DNA of 23,385 bases from Sulfurospirillum sp. UBA2217 (GTDB lineage: Bacteria; Campylobacterota; Campylobacteria; Campylobacterales; Sulfurospirillaceae): the NCBI GenBank assembly GCA_002328495.1, contig DCUJ01000002.1, positions 1 to 23,385 on the forward strand, written 5' to 3'. The notes below the pieces were generated by a model. It had not been told where the DNA came from, did no database searches, and saw nothing but the letters and a program-made list of their open reading frames with translations. Shown here in pieces: positions 1 through 8,423 of this stretch; position 1 is the first letter of the stretch; every line of letters begins with the position of its first letter. A program made the translations under genes and the position numbers.

Positions 1-45
1 CTACTGCTTACAAGGCAGTTGCTCTACCAACTGAGCTACACCAGC
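1..45 (-). tRNA. tRNA-Thr (anticodon UGU), 5' part only
   Basis: Read on the minus strand the gene begins GCTGGTGTAGCTCAG, with a D-arm containing AGCTCAG-TTGGTAGAGC. This is followed by an anticodon stem ACTGC/GCAGT enclosing the loop CTTGTAA, which gives anticodon TGT (threonine). The T-arm and acceptor 3' strand lie beyond the left edge of the window, so the gene is incomplete here. A well-formed promoter lies just upstream. Confidence 0.9.
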
Positions 46-65
46 ATCCTTGATTGTGAGGTGAA

Positions 66-94
66 AGTATAGCTTATTAGAACCCATAAGTCAA
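66..94 (-). promoter_or_regulatory. sigma70 promoter of tRNA-Thr
   Basis: On the minus strand a TTGACT -35 box (89-94) and a TATACT -10 box (66-71) are separated by exactly 17 bp. Transcription would start about a dozen bases before the tRNA 5' end. This is the best consensus promoter in the window, as expected for a stable-RNA gene. Confidence 0.75.
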
Positions 95-114
95 TACTTT
101 TTTGCACTTTTTAC

Positions 115-122
115 GATAAAAT
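115..122 (+). promoter_or_regulatory. probable -10 box of yaaA
   Basis: The sequence GATAAAAT lies 30 bp before the yaaA start codon and behind a T-rich stretch. This is the usual look of an epsilonproteobacterial sigma70 promoter, which often lacks a conserved -35 box. No experimental support is visible. Confidence 0.4.
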
Positions 123-151
123 ACGTTCTTATGACACAAGGAGTGTATTTG

Positions 152-895
152 ATGAAAGTTCTCTTTTCTCCCAGCGAAACAAAAACATCACGGCTATATG
201 CACCTCCTATCGGCGAAAACAGCTTCGTTTTTCCACACCTCTACCCCAAACGTAGTGAAGTGCTTCATCGGTACACCTCTTTATTGGAATCCACTTCTTC
301 TGAAGACCTCCAAAAACTTTTTGGCATTAAAGATAGCGAAAATTTACGCAACCGCTTAACCCAAACACCAAGCGATCGTCTTACATGTAAAGCCATTGAA
401 CGCTATGATGGGATTGCTTACGACTACCTTTCGTATGCAACATTGGATGAACAAGTTCAGGCGTGGCTAGGTGAAAACGTTATGATTTTCTCGAACCTTT
501 TTGGTCCTATTTTAGCCCATGATTTTATCCCTGAGTACAAATTACAGCAAGGAGAAACGCTGGGTGGCTTTAAACCTGAATCTTTTTACAAAGCGTACTT
601 TAGTGACGCTTTAACATCATGGATTGGCGATGATACTGTGCTCGATCTTCGTGCTGGATTTTATGAAAAATTTTATACACTTAATAAACCGTATATCACG
701 ATGAAATTTTTAAAAAAAGGAAAAGTCATCAGCCATTTTGCCAAAGCTTACCGTGGGATTGTCCTGCGCCATGTTGCACGTGTTCAGCCAAAAGATGAAG
801 CTGATTTTAGTACCATCCCTTTTGAAGGATTGCGCATTGTTGAGATCCACCAAAGTCGTCTTAAACGTGAGTATGTCTGTGAAATTATTGATTGA
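152..895 (+). CDS. yaaA: YaaA family protein (UPF0246, peroxide stress response)
   Basis: A 247-residue soluble protein opening MKVLFSPSETK, the family's typical N-terminus. Further in are an 'ERYDGIAYDYL' segment and a late 'GLRIVEIHQSR' segment. The family (E. coli YaaA, about 258 aa) limits intracellular iron and DNA damage during hydrogen peroxide stress and binds DNA. I infer the same role from family membership only. An in-frame ATG exists 21 bp upstream at 131, but the AAGGAG at 138-143 sits 8 bp before the ATG at 152, which is also where the conserved MKxLxSP starts, so 152 is chosen. The gene stands alone, divergent from tRNA-Thr. One TTACATGTAA palindrome (381-390) is read as Leu-Thr-Cys-Lys. 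Confidence 0.85.
   Translation: MKVLFSPSETKTSRLYAPPIGENSFVFPHLYPKRSEVLHRYTSLLESTSSEDLQKLFGIKDSENLRNRLTQTPSDRLTCKAIERYDGIAYDYLSYATLDEQVQAWLGENVMIFSNLFGPILAHDFIPEYKLQQGETLGGFKPESFYKAYFSDALTSWIGDDTVLDLRAGFYEKFYTLNKPYITMKFLKKGKVISHFAKAYRGIVLRHVARVQPKDEADFSTIPFEGLRIVEIHQSRLKREYVCEIID
381..390. repeat. TTACATGTAA palindrome, copy 1 (in yaaA)
   Basis: Exact copy of the 10-bp palindrome that recurs 15 times in this window. Here it lies inside yaaA. Confidence 0.9.
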
Positions 896-910
896 TTTTA
901 TTTAAAAGAG

Positions 911-916
911 TACAAT
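911..916 (+). promoter_or_regulatory. probable -10 box of the coiled-coil gene
   Basis: TACAAT, 30 bp before the start codon at 947 and just downstream of the yaaA stop, suggests that the small gene has its own promoter. No convincing -35 box is visible. Confidence 0.4.
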
Positions 917-946
917 AGCGTCAAATTTTTTAAGAAGGATTCTTTC

Positions 947-1273
947 ATGGATATTTTACAATGGTTATTTATTGGTGTCCTCGTTTATGCGATTTATTAC
1001 CTCATCAACAAATACGAACAACGTGTTGATGAACTCACGCGTTTAATCGAGCTCAACCGCGAGGAGATTAATAAGAATAAAGAAAATATTAAGAAAAATG
1101 CTGAAGGTGTCTCTGCCAATCGTGAAAAAATTGAGAAAAACGCTGATGGTGTTTCCAAAAATGCAAAAGGTGTTGCTAAGAATAAAGAAAAAATTCAAGA
1201 GACAGAACAGATTGCTAAACGCAATAAAGAAATTTTAGACCTCAATCAAGATATTATCGCTAAACTGAAATAA
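947..1273 (+). CDS. small membrane-anchored coiled-coil protein with Asn-rich core
   Basis: A 108-residue protein of unknown function. Residues about 4-20 form one hydrophobic membrane segment (N-terminal anchor). Residues about 27-107 are a continuous coiled coil. With position a at residue 34, every seventh residue through 104 is Ile, Val, Leu or Ala. Position d (37, 44, 51, 58, 65, 72, 79, 86, 93, 100) is Asn in nine of ten heptads (Thr at 86). The pattern I/V-x-x-N matches the N@d layers known from trimeric autotransporter adhesin stalks, where the Asn side chains hold anions in a trimeric core, so a trimer is a reasonable inference. AAGGA before the ATG supports the start. A strong terminator follows directly, so the gene is probably monocistronic. 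I do not recognise a named family. Confidence 0.8.
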   Translation: MDILQWLFIGVLVYAIYYLINKYEQRVDELTRLIELNREEINKNKENIKKNAEGVSANREKIEKNADGVSKNAKGVAKNKEKIQETEQIAKRNKEILDLNQDIIAKLK

Positions 1274-1303
1274 CGAGAGGGGTTTTTAGCCCTCTCGTTT
1301 TAA
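1274..1303 (+). terminator. Rho-independent terminator
   Basis: Perfect 8-bp stem CGAGAGGG/CCCTCTCG with an 8-nt loop, followed by TTTTAATCTTATTTTTT. It begins immediately after the stop codon of the coiled-coil gene and separates it from the convergent putA. Confidence 0.85.
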
Positions 1304-1305
1304 TC

Positions 1306-4300
1306 TTATTTTTTCTCCAACGCTCTTGCACCAATGTTTCCGTAGCGATGATAACTATGAGAAATGCTCTGCTCTTGGAAATAGTGTAACATTTCAATGC
1401 GACCTTCCATAAGCGGATGTGATCGTTCAATAAACGTTACCTTTTGTGTGGCTTGTTCATATACATAATCCGAAATCGCTTCTTTGTGTGCGTAGAAGAT
1501 TTTTTGTACACCCTCAAAACACTTGGAAAATACCTCCTCACTCTCACGCACCAAAGTGTCATGCGCTTGCAAAAGATGCTCTTTGTTTTCATAAAGGAAT
1601 GAAACCACGCTGTTTTCTAAACCAGCATCAATGCTTACATGTAACGTACTTCCCGCAATTTTTGCTCCAAAAATTCGTGCTAACACATCAAAAAGGGTAT
1701 CTTGCACATTGACACGAAGGGCGATTTTTGAGAGGGGAAGATACCTAAACGTATTGTCCTCTCCTCTGACTTTAACATAATCTTTCTCTTGTGAAAACTC
1801 ATTTTCATAATTTTCTACGTAACTGCCAACGGCTAAACAGAGCTTCTCAAAATCTACTTTAAAGCTTGCATGAATGCCTTTTTCGCACGCACTAAGCCAG
1901 CCATTCACACGTGAGAGCAAAGGATGTTTGAGGACATGTTCGATTTTTGGCTCTCCAACCTCTTCAAAATCAACAAATTGTGTGATGTAGTTGTGAATAC
2001 CCACTTTTCGCCCCGCACCAATCGCTGATTTTCCCATACCACCAAAAGGTTGACGCAACACAATAGCACCCGTCGTTCCACGGTTGATGTAGAGATTACC
2101 CGCTTTAAGATTTTCTCTCCAGTAGGCGACTTCACGCTCATCTAAAGACTCGATACCTGATGTTAGCCCATAGCCTGTGTTATTGACAATCTCAACCGCG
2201 TGTTTTAAATCCCGCGCTTTGATGACGGAGAGCACGGGACCAAAAAGCTCAGTCATATGGCAAAAACTCCCCTCTTTAACACCCCATTTAATTCCAGGGG
2301 TTAGCATGTACTCATTGCCATCCACAAACGTTGGCTTCAGCGCCCACTCTTCGCCCGCTTCTAAAGTCTCAACCGCTTTTTTTAAAGCACCATCCATCTT
2401 GTTGGCAAGTGTTCCGATGCGATTTTTAAAATCCCACACGGAGCCTACTGCCATACTACGCGCTGTGTCAATCAAGCCTGCTCTAAAGTTAGGGTCATTG
2501 TACACCTCTTCTTCAAGAACCAAAAGGGAAGTGGCTGAACATTTTTGCCCGCTATTGGAAAAGGCAGAATGCACCACATTTTTAACCGCTTGGTCACGAT
2601 CTGCCATTGCGGTGACGATGGTCGCATCTTTTCCACCCGTCTCAGCACTGAGCAAAAGATTGGGTCTGGTTTTTAACATGGTATAGGCTGTTTCTTCACC
2701 ACCTGTTAAGATGACAAAGTCCACTTTGGGGTTTTTCACCAAATGCTCTCCTGCAAGGCTTCCCGCACACGGTACAAATTGTAAGGTGTTTTTACTCACC
2801 CCTGCATCCCAAAAGCATTGGCACAATTCATAGGAGCATAAAACGGCAGAAGAGGCGGGTTTGATGATGACGGTGTTACCCGCTGCCAATGCGGCTGCGA
2901 TTCCACCTAGAGGAATAGCTATTGGGAAGTTCCAAGGAGGAGTAATCACGCCCACACCTTTACCTTTAAAGGTGAGATGGGTGTATTTTTCAAAATAACG
3001 CGCGGAATAGCCGTAAAACTCTAAAAAGTCTACCGCTTCGCTGACTTCCACATCGGTCTCACCAAAGACTTTACCCACTTCAGCCGCGGCCACACCAATC
3101 AAATCGCCTCGTTTTTTACGTACAGCAATCGCTACATCGCATAAAATCTTTTGACGCTGTTCATGCGTTAAACGTCTCCAACCATCTTTATCTTCTGCTG
3201 CCACTTCTACCGCACGTTGCAAATCTTCCGCGCTCGCTTGCGCAAATTTACCACAAATAACGCCCTCTTTGAGTTGCGATTTATCGATAACTTCTTTGAT
3301 GCCACGTCCATGGACGATAGCTTCACCGCCTACAACCACGGGTGCTGTGACAACATCATCGCCTGCTTTTTTCATCCATTTTGCACGAATCTGTTTTGCC
3401 CACTCTTTGTTGGGTGGCAAAATAAAGTCTGTATCGGCTTCACCATGGTAGTGACCGCTCTTACATGTAGCGCCTCCAAAATCATCCCAATTCTCTTCTA
3501 AACGATTTTGTTTGCGCTTGGAACCGATGAAAAGTCCTTTGGCGTTTTCAAAGGAAGCGATAAATTTTTGCTTTTGCGCTTCCCACTCAGGTGTACCCGT
3601 CTTTAGCCCAAAGGAGTAACGGATAAAATTCTCAACGCCTGTATTTTCATCTAAACGCCTGACCAAATAAGCAATCGCATTGGTAAATTGCGCTTTTTTC
3701 GCCGTTGGTGCGTAGAGAATGATTTCGCCACTAATCTCTTTAATGGCTAAACGCGCAGACTCACTCATACCTTCCAACATTTCCATGGTGTAATATTGAC
3801 TGGTACCGTACTCACGAGCAAGTTCAAAGCCATATGCCAATTCAAAGACATTGTGCGATGCCATACCAATATTCACATACGGTGCATTTTCAGGGCGCAA
3901 CGCGTATTCACCCATGACTTTGTAGTTGCTATCGGTGTCAATTTTTTTCGTGTATGTCACCATTTTCCAATGGCGAAGCCCCGCTTCGGTCTCTTCCATC
4001 TCCATATTGGCACCCTTAACCAAACGCATTTTAATCGCAGAGCCACCGTTTTGCACACGCTCTTTTGCCCACGTAACGAGCTTTTGTTGCCACAAATGCG
4101 AATCAGGTAAATAGGCTTGTAAAACGATACCCGCATGAAAATCTTTAAATTCAGGCTTATCCAATGTTTTGGTGAACGCATTAAAAGTCAAAGAGAGGTC
4201 ACGGTACTCTTCCATATCAAGGTTGATAAATTTATTTTCTTGCTCACCTTTAGCATTGGTATAGCTGTATTTTTTAGCTTGCGCATAGATACGGCTTAAA

Positions 4301-4908
4301 CGACTGACCAATTCTTCAACGGTTTCTTCATAGGCTAACGCATTAATTTGAGAAAAAATGGTGGAGATTTTAATGGAAATATAATCCACATTGGGGTTTT
4401 CAAGCACTTTGAGGTATTTTTCGATGCGTTCCTCCGCTTCAGCTTCTCCTAAAACCACTTCGCCTATTAAGTTAAGATTGACCCGAGTACCCTCCGCATG
4501 ACGTTTCACAAGATGCGCATTCAACGTCTCGTCTTCACCTTTAATGACTACCGTTTGAGTATCGTCACGTACACTTTTGATAAACAGTGGCACGGAAATT
4601 TGAGGCAGATAAATGCCTGCATTGAGAAATAAAAAGACTAAAAAACGCTCAGAGCTGGTAAAAAACGATGCCATTTCATACTTTGAAAATAAAAACTCGA
4701 TTTGGTCTGCCACACGTTTTGGATTTTTTGTACGAAAACTTTGATCCATCAGCTCTATCAAAAAGACCTTATCTTTAGGATGGGAGAGCATTTTATTCAT
4801 TTTTACATGAAATTTTCGATCAAAATCGCTCACCAATTCACTGGCTCTGTTTTGCCACTTCTCTGCCAAAGCTATGGCTCTGTTTATAACCGCTTCGTTG
4901 TGTACCAT
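1306..4908 (-). CDS. putA: bifunctional proline dehydrogenase / L-glutamate-gamma-semialdehyde dehydrogenase PutA
   Basis: A 1200-residue fusion enzyme oxidising proline to glutamate: FAD-dependent proline dehydrogenase, then NAD-dependent P5C dehydrogenase. The N-terminal half carries the ProDH signature 'RLVKGANMEMEE' near residue 300. The aldehyde dehydrogenase half shows 'TPPWNFP' near 658, 'AETGGKDA' (general-base Glu, about 756) and 'SNSGQKCSAT' (catalytic Cys, about 789). About 190 residues follow the ALDH core, as in longer PutA types. Unlike E. coli PutA there is no N-terminal ribbon-helix-helix domain, so the protein should not bind DNA. A separate RHH gene lies at 10284-10508. AAGGAG upstream supports the ATG at 4908. 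The upstream region holds a tandem AGTAGTAC operator. The gene lies next to an amino-acid ABC importer operon but is separated from it by a terminator, so it is transcribed independently. Confidence 0.95.
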   Translation of the reverse strand: MVHNEAVINRAIALAEKWQNRASELVSDFDRKFHVKMNKMLSHPKDKVFLIELMDQSFRTKNPKRVADQIEFLFSKYEMASFFTSSERFLVFLFLNAGIYLPQISVPLFIKSVRDDTQTVVIKGEDETLNAHLVKRHAEGTRVNLNLIGEVVLGEAEAEERIEKYLKVLENPNVDYISIKISTIFSQINALAYEETVEELVSRLSRIYAQAKKYSYTNAKGEQENKFINLDMEEYRDLSLTFNAFTKTLDKPEFKDFHAGIVLQAYLPDSHLWQQKLVTWAKERVQNGGSAIKMRLVKGANMEMEETEAGLRHWKMVTYTKKIDTDSNYKVMGEYALRPENAPYVNIGMASHNVFELAYGFELAREYGTSQYYTMEMLEGMSESARLAIKEISGEIILYAPTAKKAQFTNAIAYLVRRLDENTGVENFIRYSFGLKTGTPEWEAQKQKFIASFENAKGLFIGSKRKQNRLEENWDDFGGATCKSGHYHGEADTDFILPPNKEWAKQIRAKWMKKAGDDVVTAPVVVGGEAIVHGRGIKEVIDKSQLKEGVICGKFAQASAEDLQRAVEVAAEDKDGWRRLTHEQRQKILCDVAIAVRKKRGDLIGVAAAEVGKVFGETDVEVSEAVDFLEFYGYSARYFEKYTHLTFKGKGVGVITPPWNFPIAIPLGGIAAALAAGNTVIIKPASSAVLCSYELCQCFWDAGVSKNTLQFVPCAGSLAGEHLVKNPKVDFVILTGGEETAYTMLKTRPNLLLSAETGGKDATIVTAMADRDQAVKNVVHSAFSNSGQKCSATSLLVLEEEVYNDPNFRAGLIDTARSMAVGSVWDFKNRIGTLANKMDGALKKAVETLEAGEEWALKPTFVDGNEYMLTPGIKWGVKEGSFCHMTELFGPVLSVIKARDLKHAVEIVNNTGYGLTSGIESLDEREVAYWRENLKAGNLYINRGTTGAIVLRQPFGGMGKSAIGAGRKVGIHNYITQFVDFEEVGEPKIEHVLKHPLLSRVNGWLSACEKGIHASFKVDFEKLCLAVGSYVENYENEFSQEKDYVKVRGEDNTFRYLPLSKIALRVNVQDTLFDVLARIFGAKIAGSTLHVSIDAGLENSVVSFLYENKEHLLQAHDTLVRESEEVFSKCFEGVQKIFYAHKEAISDYVYEQATQKVTFIERSHPLMEGRIEMLHYFQEQSISHSYHRYGNIGARALEKK
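1635..1644. repeat. TTACATGTAA palindrome, copy 2 (in putA)
   Basis: Exact copy inside the 3' third of putA, read there as Leu-His-Val. A one-mismatch copy (TTACATGTAG) also occurs in putA at 3461-3470. Confidence 0.9.
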
Positions 4909-4932
4909 TTTATTGTCTCCTTGTAAATTTTA

Positions 4933-4962
4933 TTTTAGTAGTACTAAAAGTAGTACTTTTTT
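4933..4962 (-). promoter_or_regulatory. putative RHH operator upstream of putA
   Basis: Two half-sites AGTAGTAC (4937-4944 and 4949-4956) spaced 12 bp apart and embedded in T/A runs. The 30-bp element is identical, except for one base, to 10520-10549 upstream of the RHH regulator gene. On the coding strand it overlaps a TAAAAT run that could be the -10 region, so binding would block putA transcription. Function is inferred from repetition and context. Confidence 0.7.
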
Positions 4963-4981
4963 TAACATAGAAAAATTGACC

Positions 4982-5012
4982 AAAAAAAACCGCCTACCAA
5001 AACGGTAGACGG
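4982..5012 (-). terminator. Rho-independent terminator of the liv operon
   Basis: On the minus strand CCGTCTACC-GTTTT-GGTAGGCGG forms a 9-bp stem with one G-U pair, followed by eight T residues. It lies 15 bp after the livF stop and ends transcription before the putA promoter. Confidence 0.85.
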
Positions 5013-5014
5013 CT

Positions 5015-5024
5015 TTACATGTAA
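5015..5024. repeat. TTACATGTAA palindrome, copy 3 (2 bp after livF stop)
   Basis: Exact copy between the livF stop codon (5027-5029) and the terminator. The flanks GGCT and GCC extend the symmetry. Confidence 0.9.
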
Positions 5025-5026
5025 GC

Positions 5027-5749
5027 CTATTTTTTCTTACCCAGATACGCCTCTTGAATCACTTCTGAGTTCAAAAGCTCTTCACTACTTCCTGTGTGTG
5101 TTATCTTTCCAAGCTCTAAAACATAGCCACGATCGGCTAATTTGAGTGCTGCTTTTGCATTTTGTTCCACCAATAAAACCGTGACACCTGAAGAGGCAAT
5201 TTGCTTGATAGCTTTAAAAATGACCTTGACTAAAACAGGAGCAAGCCCTAAACTTGGCTCATCTAAGATAAGCAATTTTGGCTTACTCATAATGGCTCGT
5301 CCGATGGCTAACATCTGCTGTTCACCACCACTAAGCGTTCCTGCAAGTTGCTTTTGACGCTCTTTCAAACGAGGTAAAATTTCATAAATCCATTCCAACG
5401 TTTTTGCATCGTATTTTTTAAGGGTGTACGCACCCATCATGAGATTTTCTTCCACACTCAGTGTCCCAAACACACGACGTCCCTCAGGAGAGTGACTCAT
5501 GCCTAAAGAGACGATTTCGTGAGCGGGAAGCTGCGTGATGGCTTTACCATCAAAGATAATCTCCCCCGATACAGACTTTAAAAGCCCACTAATGGTACGA
5601 AGCGTCGTTGTTTTACCCGCTCCATTGGCTCCTAGAATCGTCACGACCTCACCCCGATTGACATACAAGTCAATCCCTTTAATGGCATTAATCGCCCCAT
5701 AGCTTACATGTAAATCTTTGACTTCAAGGAGTCGTTCATTTTTACTCAT
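5027..5749 (-). CDS. livF: branched-chain-type amino-acid ABC transporter ATP-binding protein LivF
   Basis: A 240-residue cytoplasmic ATPase, one of two nucleotide-binding subunits of the importer. Visible are Walker A 'GANGAGKTT', the ABC signature 'LSGGEQQ', Walker B 'LLILDEP' with the LivF-type continuation 'SLGLAP', and the switch His region 'LLVEQNA'. The reading frame stays open 117 bp further upstream through livG, but the ATG at 5749 has AGGAGG six bases before it and overlaps the livG stop by 8 bp (ATGAGTAA). This implies translational coupling, so 5749 is used. It is the last gene of the operon. A TTACATGTAA copy at 5704-5713 encodes Leu-His-Val in 'DLHVSYG'. Confidence 0.93.
   Translation of the reverse strand: MSKNERLLEVKDLHVSYGAINAIKGIDLYVNRGEVVTILGANGAGKTTTLRTISGLLKSVSGEIIFDGKAITQLPAHEIVSLGMSHSPEGRRVFGTLSVEENLMMGAYTLKKYDAKTLEWIYEILPRLKERQKQLAGTLSGGEQQMLAIGRAIMSKPKLLILDEPSLGLAPVLVKVIFKAIKQIASSGVTVLLVEQNAKAALKLADRGYVLELGKITHTGSSEELLNSEVIQEAYLGKKK
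5704..5713. repeat. TTACATGTAA palindrome, copy 4 (in livF)
   Basis: Exact copy near the 5' end of livF, read as Leu-His-Val. Confidence 0.9.
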
Positions 5750-6524
5750 GTTCATCCTCCTCGTCACTTCCAATGTAGGCTTCCACCACCACAGGGTCAT
5801 CTTGTACAAATGAAGGCAATCCTTCACTGATTTTGGCACCAAAGTTGATGACGGTGATGTATTCACTGAGACTCATCACCATCTCCATATCATGTTCGAT
5901 CATCATAATGGTCACACCCATCGCTTGAATTTTGCGAATCGTATCGGTAAGTTCTTGTGTTTCATGCTCATTCAATCCTGCTGCTGGCTCGTCTAAAATG
6001 AGCAGTTCTGGCTCGGCTGCCAAGGCTCTTGCCATCTCGATACGTCGTTGAACCCCGTACGACAAATCACCCGCAGGCGTTGTGGCATACTGTGAAAGGT
6101 TAAAGAATTCCATCAATTCTCCCACTTTCATCCATTGCTCTTTCTCATCTTTAAAGTAAGCAGGTGTGGGAATGACCCCGTTGTACCATTTTTGCTTGGA
6201 CTTGATGTGACGCCCCGACATAATGTTCTCCGCCACGCTCATCTCCGCAAACAATCGAATCGTTTGAAAGGTGCGCAAGATGCCTAGTTCGGCTATTTTA
6301 TACGGTGTCGTTCCTTTGATTTCTTTGCCTTTCCAAAGGATCTGACCCATCTCAGGCGTATAAATACCCGTAATACAGTTAAACAAGGTTGTTTTCCCCG
6401 CACCATTGGGTCCAATGATGCCGTATATCTGACCTTTTTTCACTTTCATGGACAAGTCATTGATAGCAACTAACCCGTGAAACATCTTAGTCACGTTTTT
6501 GATTTCAAGGATGTATTCGCTCAT
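5742..6524 (-). CDS. livG: branched-chain-type amino-acid ABC transporter ATP-binding protein LivG
   Basis: A 260-residue ATPase partner of LivF. It shows Walker A 'GPNGAGKTT', the LivG-type signature 'LSYGVQRR', Walker B 'LLILDEPAAGLNEHE' and the switch region 'MMIEHDM'. The C-terminal tail is acidic (DEEDEHE). The start overlaps the livM stop by 4 bp (ATGA) and its stop overlaps the livF start, so the three genes are translationally coupled. Confidence 0.94.
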   Translation of the reverse strand: MSEYILEIKNVTKMFHGLVAINDLSMKVKKGQIYGIIGPNGAGKTTLFNCITGIYTPEMGQILWKGKEIKGTTPYKIAELGILRTFQTIRLFAEMSVAENIMSGRHIKSKQKWYNGVIPTPAYFKDEKEQWMKVGELMEFFNLSQYATTPAGDLSYGVQRRIEMARALAAEPELLILDEPAAGLNEHETQELTDTIRKIQAMGVTIMMIEHDMEMVMSLSEYITVINFGAKISEGLPSFVQDDPVVVEAYIGSDEEDEHE

Positions 6525-7471
6525 TTGACATCCTTTTTAAGAAAGTTTGGGATATTGCCAAAACGCACTGGCCAAATACCACGAGGGCGCAAAATCATCG
6601 TTAAAATCATCGCAAGACCAAAGACCAGATAACGCGCCGTTTCAAACTCACGAAACACTTCAGGCAATACAAACATGATAAACGTTCCAATCAAAACCCC
6701 TGGAAGAGAGGCTGAGCCACCCACCAAAACAATGGTAAAAAACATAATGGACTGCGTAACATCAAAGGCTTCGGGGCTAACCGCGGAGTACTGAACCGAG
6801 AACATACTGCCCGCCGCTCCAGCGATACCTGCTCCAATGATAAAAGCGTAGAGTTTGTAGTAACGCACACTCACCCCCATGCTTTGCGCCGCGATTTCAT
6901 CTTTGTTGATGTAAAACATCGCTCGGCCAAATTTGCTTCTATCTAACGTTCGCATAATGAAAAGGGTAATGCCCAAAAGGATAAATGCCATATAATACAT
7001 GTACGTTTGGGAGGCAAACTCAAACCCAAAAAGCCTCACCACATCAATACCAAAAATACCGTTTGGTCCCCCTGTGAGCCCAAAAACATCGTTTTCCAAG
7101 ACTTGAATGAAAATAATGTTAAACCCAATGGTCGCCACCAACAAATAATCCCCCCTCAGGTGAATAATGGGTCCTGCTAACACAAAAGCAACAAACATCG
7201 GAATCAAAACCGCTGGAGCCCAAGAGGCTAAGATAGGAAGTCCAAACTGCACATTCATAATGGCAGTGGTGTACGCACCCAAACCAAAGAACATCGCATG
7301 TCCCATGTGAAATACACCCGCACGCCCCAAAATAATATCTTGCGAAAAAGCCACACACGAGAAGACTAAGAACGTTGTTCCAATCGCCAACCATGCTGAA
7401 TCCACAAAGAAAGGATAAACACCTGAAATCAACAGTAGCACTAAGGCTATCATACTTGTTTTATTCATCAT
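6521..7471 (-). CDS. livM: branched-chain-type amino-acid ABC transporter permease LivM
   Basis: A 316-residue integral membrane permease with about eight to ten hydrophobic segments. It carries the family patterns 'GRAGVFHMGHAMFFGLGAY' near residues 49-67 and 'LVGGSASLPGVLIG' near 249-262, the latter in the region that contacts the ATPase subunit. It pairs with LivH to form the channel in the inner membrane. Its start overlaps the livH stop by 4 bp and its stop overlaps the livG start by 4 bp. Confidence 0.93.
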   Translation of the reverse strand: MMNKTSMIALVLLLISGVYPFFVDSAWLAIGTTFLVFSCVAFSQDIILGRAGVFHMGHAMFFGLGAYTTAIMNVQFGLPILASWAPAVLIPMFVAFVLAGPIIHLRGDYLLVATIGFNIIFIQVLENDVFGLTGGPNGIFGIDVVRLFGFEFASQTYMYYMAFILLGITLFIMRTLDRSKFGRAMFYINKDEIAAQSMGVSVRYYKLYAFIIGAGIAGAAGSMFSVQYSAVSPEAFDVTQSIMFFTIVLVGGSASLPGVLIGTFIMFVLPEVFREFETARYLVFGLAMILTMILRPRGIWPVRFGNIPNFLKKDVK

Positions 7472-8370
7472 ACTTTCTCCGCTACTTTTTCACCAAGGAT
7501 ACCCGTTGGTCTAAAGACTAAGATGACAATTAACAGTACAAAGGTAAAGGTCTCCGCCCATTGACTGGAGATATACCCCGTAATCATCGCATTAAAAAGC
7601 CCCAACATCAAACCTCCAAGCATGGCGCCTGGGATATTGCCAATGCCCCCCATAATGGCGGCGACAAAAGCATTCAGTCCGTACATCCACCCCATATCAA
7701 AGGTCACCCCTCGATAATAGACACCGATAAACAATCCCGCAACCGCTCCTAAAGCAGAGCCAATGACGAAGATAATCATAATAATACGATTGACGTTAAT
7801 GCCCATGAGTTTCGCCGCATCTTGGTCAATAGCCACGGCTCGAATGGCGGTGCCTATTTTGGTGCGGTTAATGAAAAAATAAAGCCCAACCATAAGAATG
7901 GAAGAGAGTCCCAAAATCATCACTTGCGTAAACGTAATCACCACGCCGCCAAATGACCAAATCGTAGAGGGGAAGATATTGGAGGGAAATATTTTCATAT
8001 TAGGTCCCCAAATCAGCATAACGGAGTTTTGAATCACCAACCCCGCTCCCAAAGCTGAAACCACCGCACTTAAACGTGGTGCCGTTCGTAAAGGCCTATA
8101 CGCTAGGCGTTCAAGAAGAACACCAACAAGGGCTACAATGGCAGCAGTAAAGACAAACACCGTAATCACTGCAACCAGTGAGGTAATGTTTTCTCCAAAA
8201 ATTTGTGTGTAAACCGTAAGGCCCACAAACGCTGACATCGCAACAAGGTCTCCATGCGCGAAGTTAATGAGTCGCATAACGCCATACACCATTGTGTAGC
8301 CCAATGCCACAAGAGCATACAAGCTTCCGATAGTAAGACCATTGACCATTTGCTGTATAAAAATATCCAT
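7468..8370 (-). CDS. livH: branched-chain-type amino-acid ABC transporter permease LivH
   Basis: A 300-residue permease with multiple membrane helices, starting MDIFIQQMVNGLTIGSLYAL. It shows the conserved 'MRLINFAHGDLVAM' segment and 'AAIMGGIGNIPGAMLGG' at the ATPase-coupling site. It is separated from livK by 63 bp that contain a stable hairpin, and is coupled to livM by a 4-bp overlap. AAAGG lies upstream of the ATG. Confidence 0.93.
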   Translation of the reverse strand: MDIFIQQMVNGLTIGSLYALVALGYTMVYGVMRLINFAHGDLVAMSAFVGLTVYTQIFGENITSLVAVITVFVFTAAIVALVGVLLERLAYRPLRTAPRLSAVVSALGAGLVIQNSVMLIWGPNMKIFPSNIFPSTIWSFGGVVITFTQVMILGLSSILMVGLYFFINRTKIGTAIRAVAIDQDAAKLMGINVNRIIMIIFVIGSALGAVAGLFIGVYYRGVTFDMGWMYGLNAFVAAIMGGIGNIPGAMLGGLMLGLFNAMITGYISSQWAETFTFVLLIVILVFRPTGILGEKVAEKV

Positions 8371-8384
8371 GAAAGTGCCTTTTG

Positions 8385-8419
8385 AAATAGACCAAACGCT
8401 TCACGCGTCCGGTCTATTT
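8385..8419 (-). promoter_or_regulatory. intercistronic hairpin between livK and livH
   Basis: In the minus-strand transcript, arms AAATAGACC (5') and GGTCTATTT (3') pair. Two G-U pairs continue the stem into ACGC-GTGAA-GCGT, giving a continuous 15-bp stem with a 5-nt loop. Only a short T run follows, so it is a leaky terminator or an mRNA 3'-end stabiliser. It would raise the amount of binding protein over membrane subunits, as is common in binding-protein operons. Confidence 0.7.
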
Positions 8420-8423
8420 ATTT

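Noticed and set aside
2177..2686. 169-codon plus-strand frame inside putA
   Set aside because: Antisense shadow of the conserved aldehyde dehydrogenase domain, Ser-rich, without ribosome site or family features.
5750..5866. Longer N-terminus for LivF
   Set aside because: The extra 39 residues overlap the conserved end of livG in another frame. The AGGAGG site and coupling favour the ATG at 5749.
6995..7004. Further copy of the palindrome in livM (ATACATGTAC)
   Set aside because: Only the inner TACATGTA is shared and the outer bases differ on both sides, so it was not counted.
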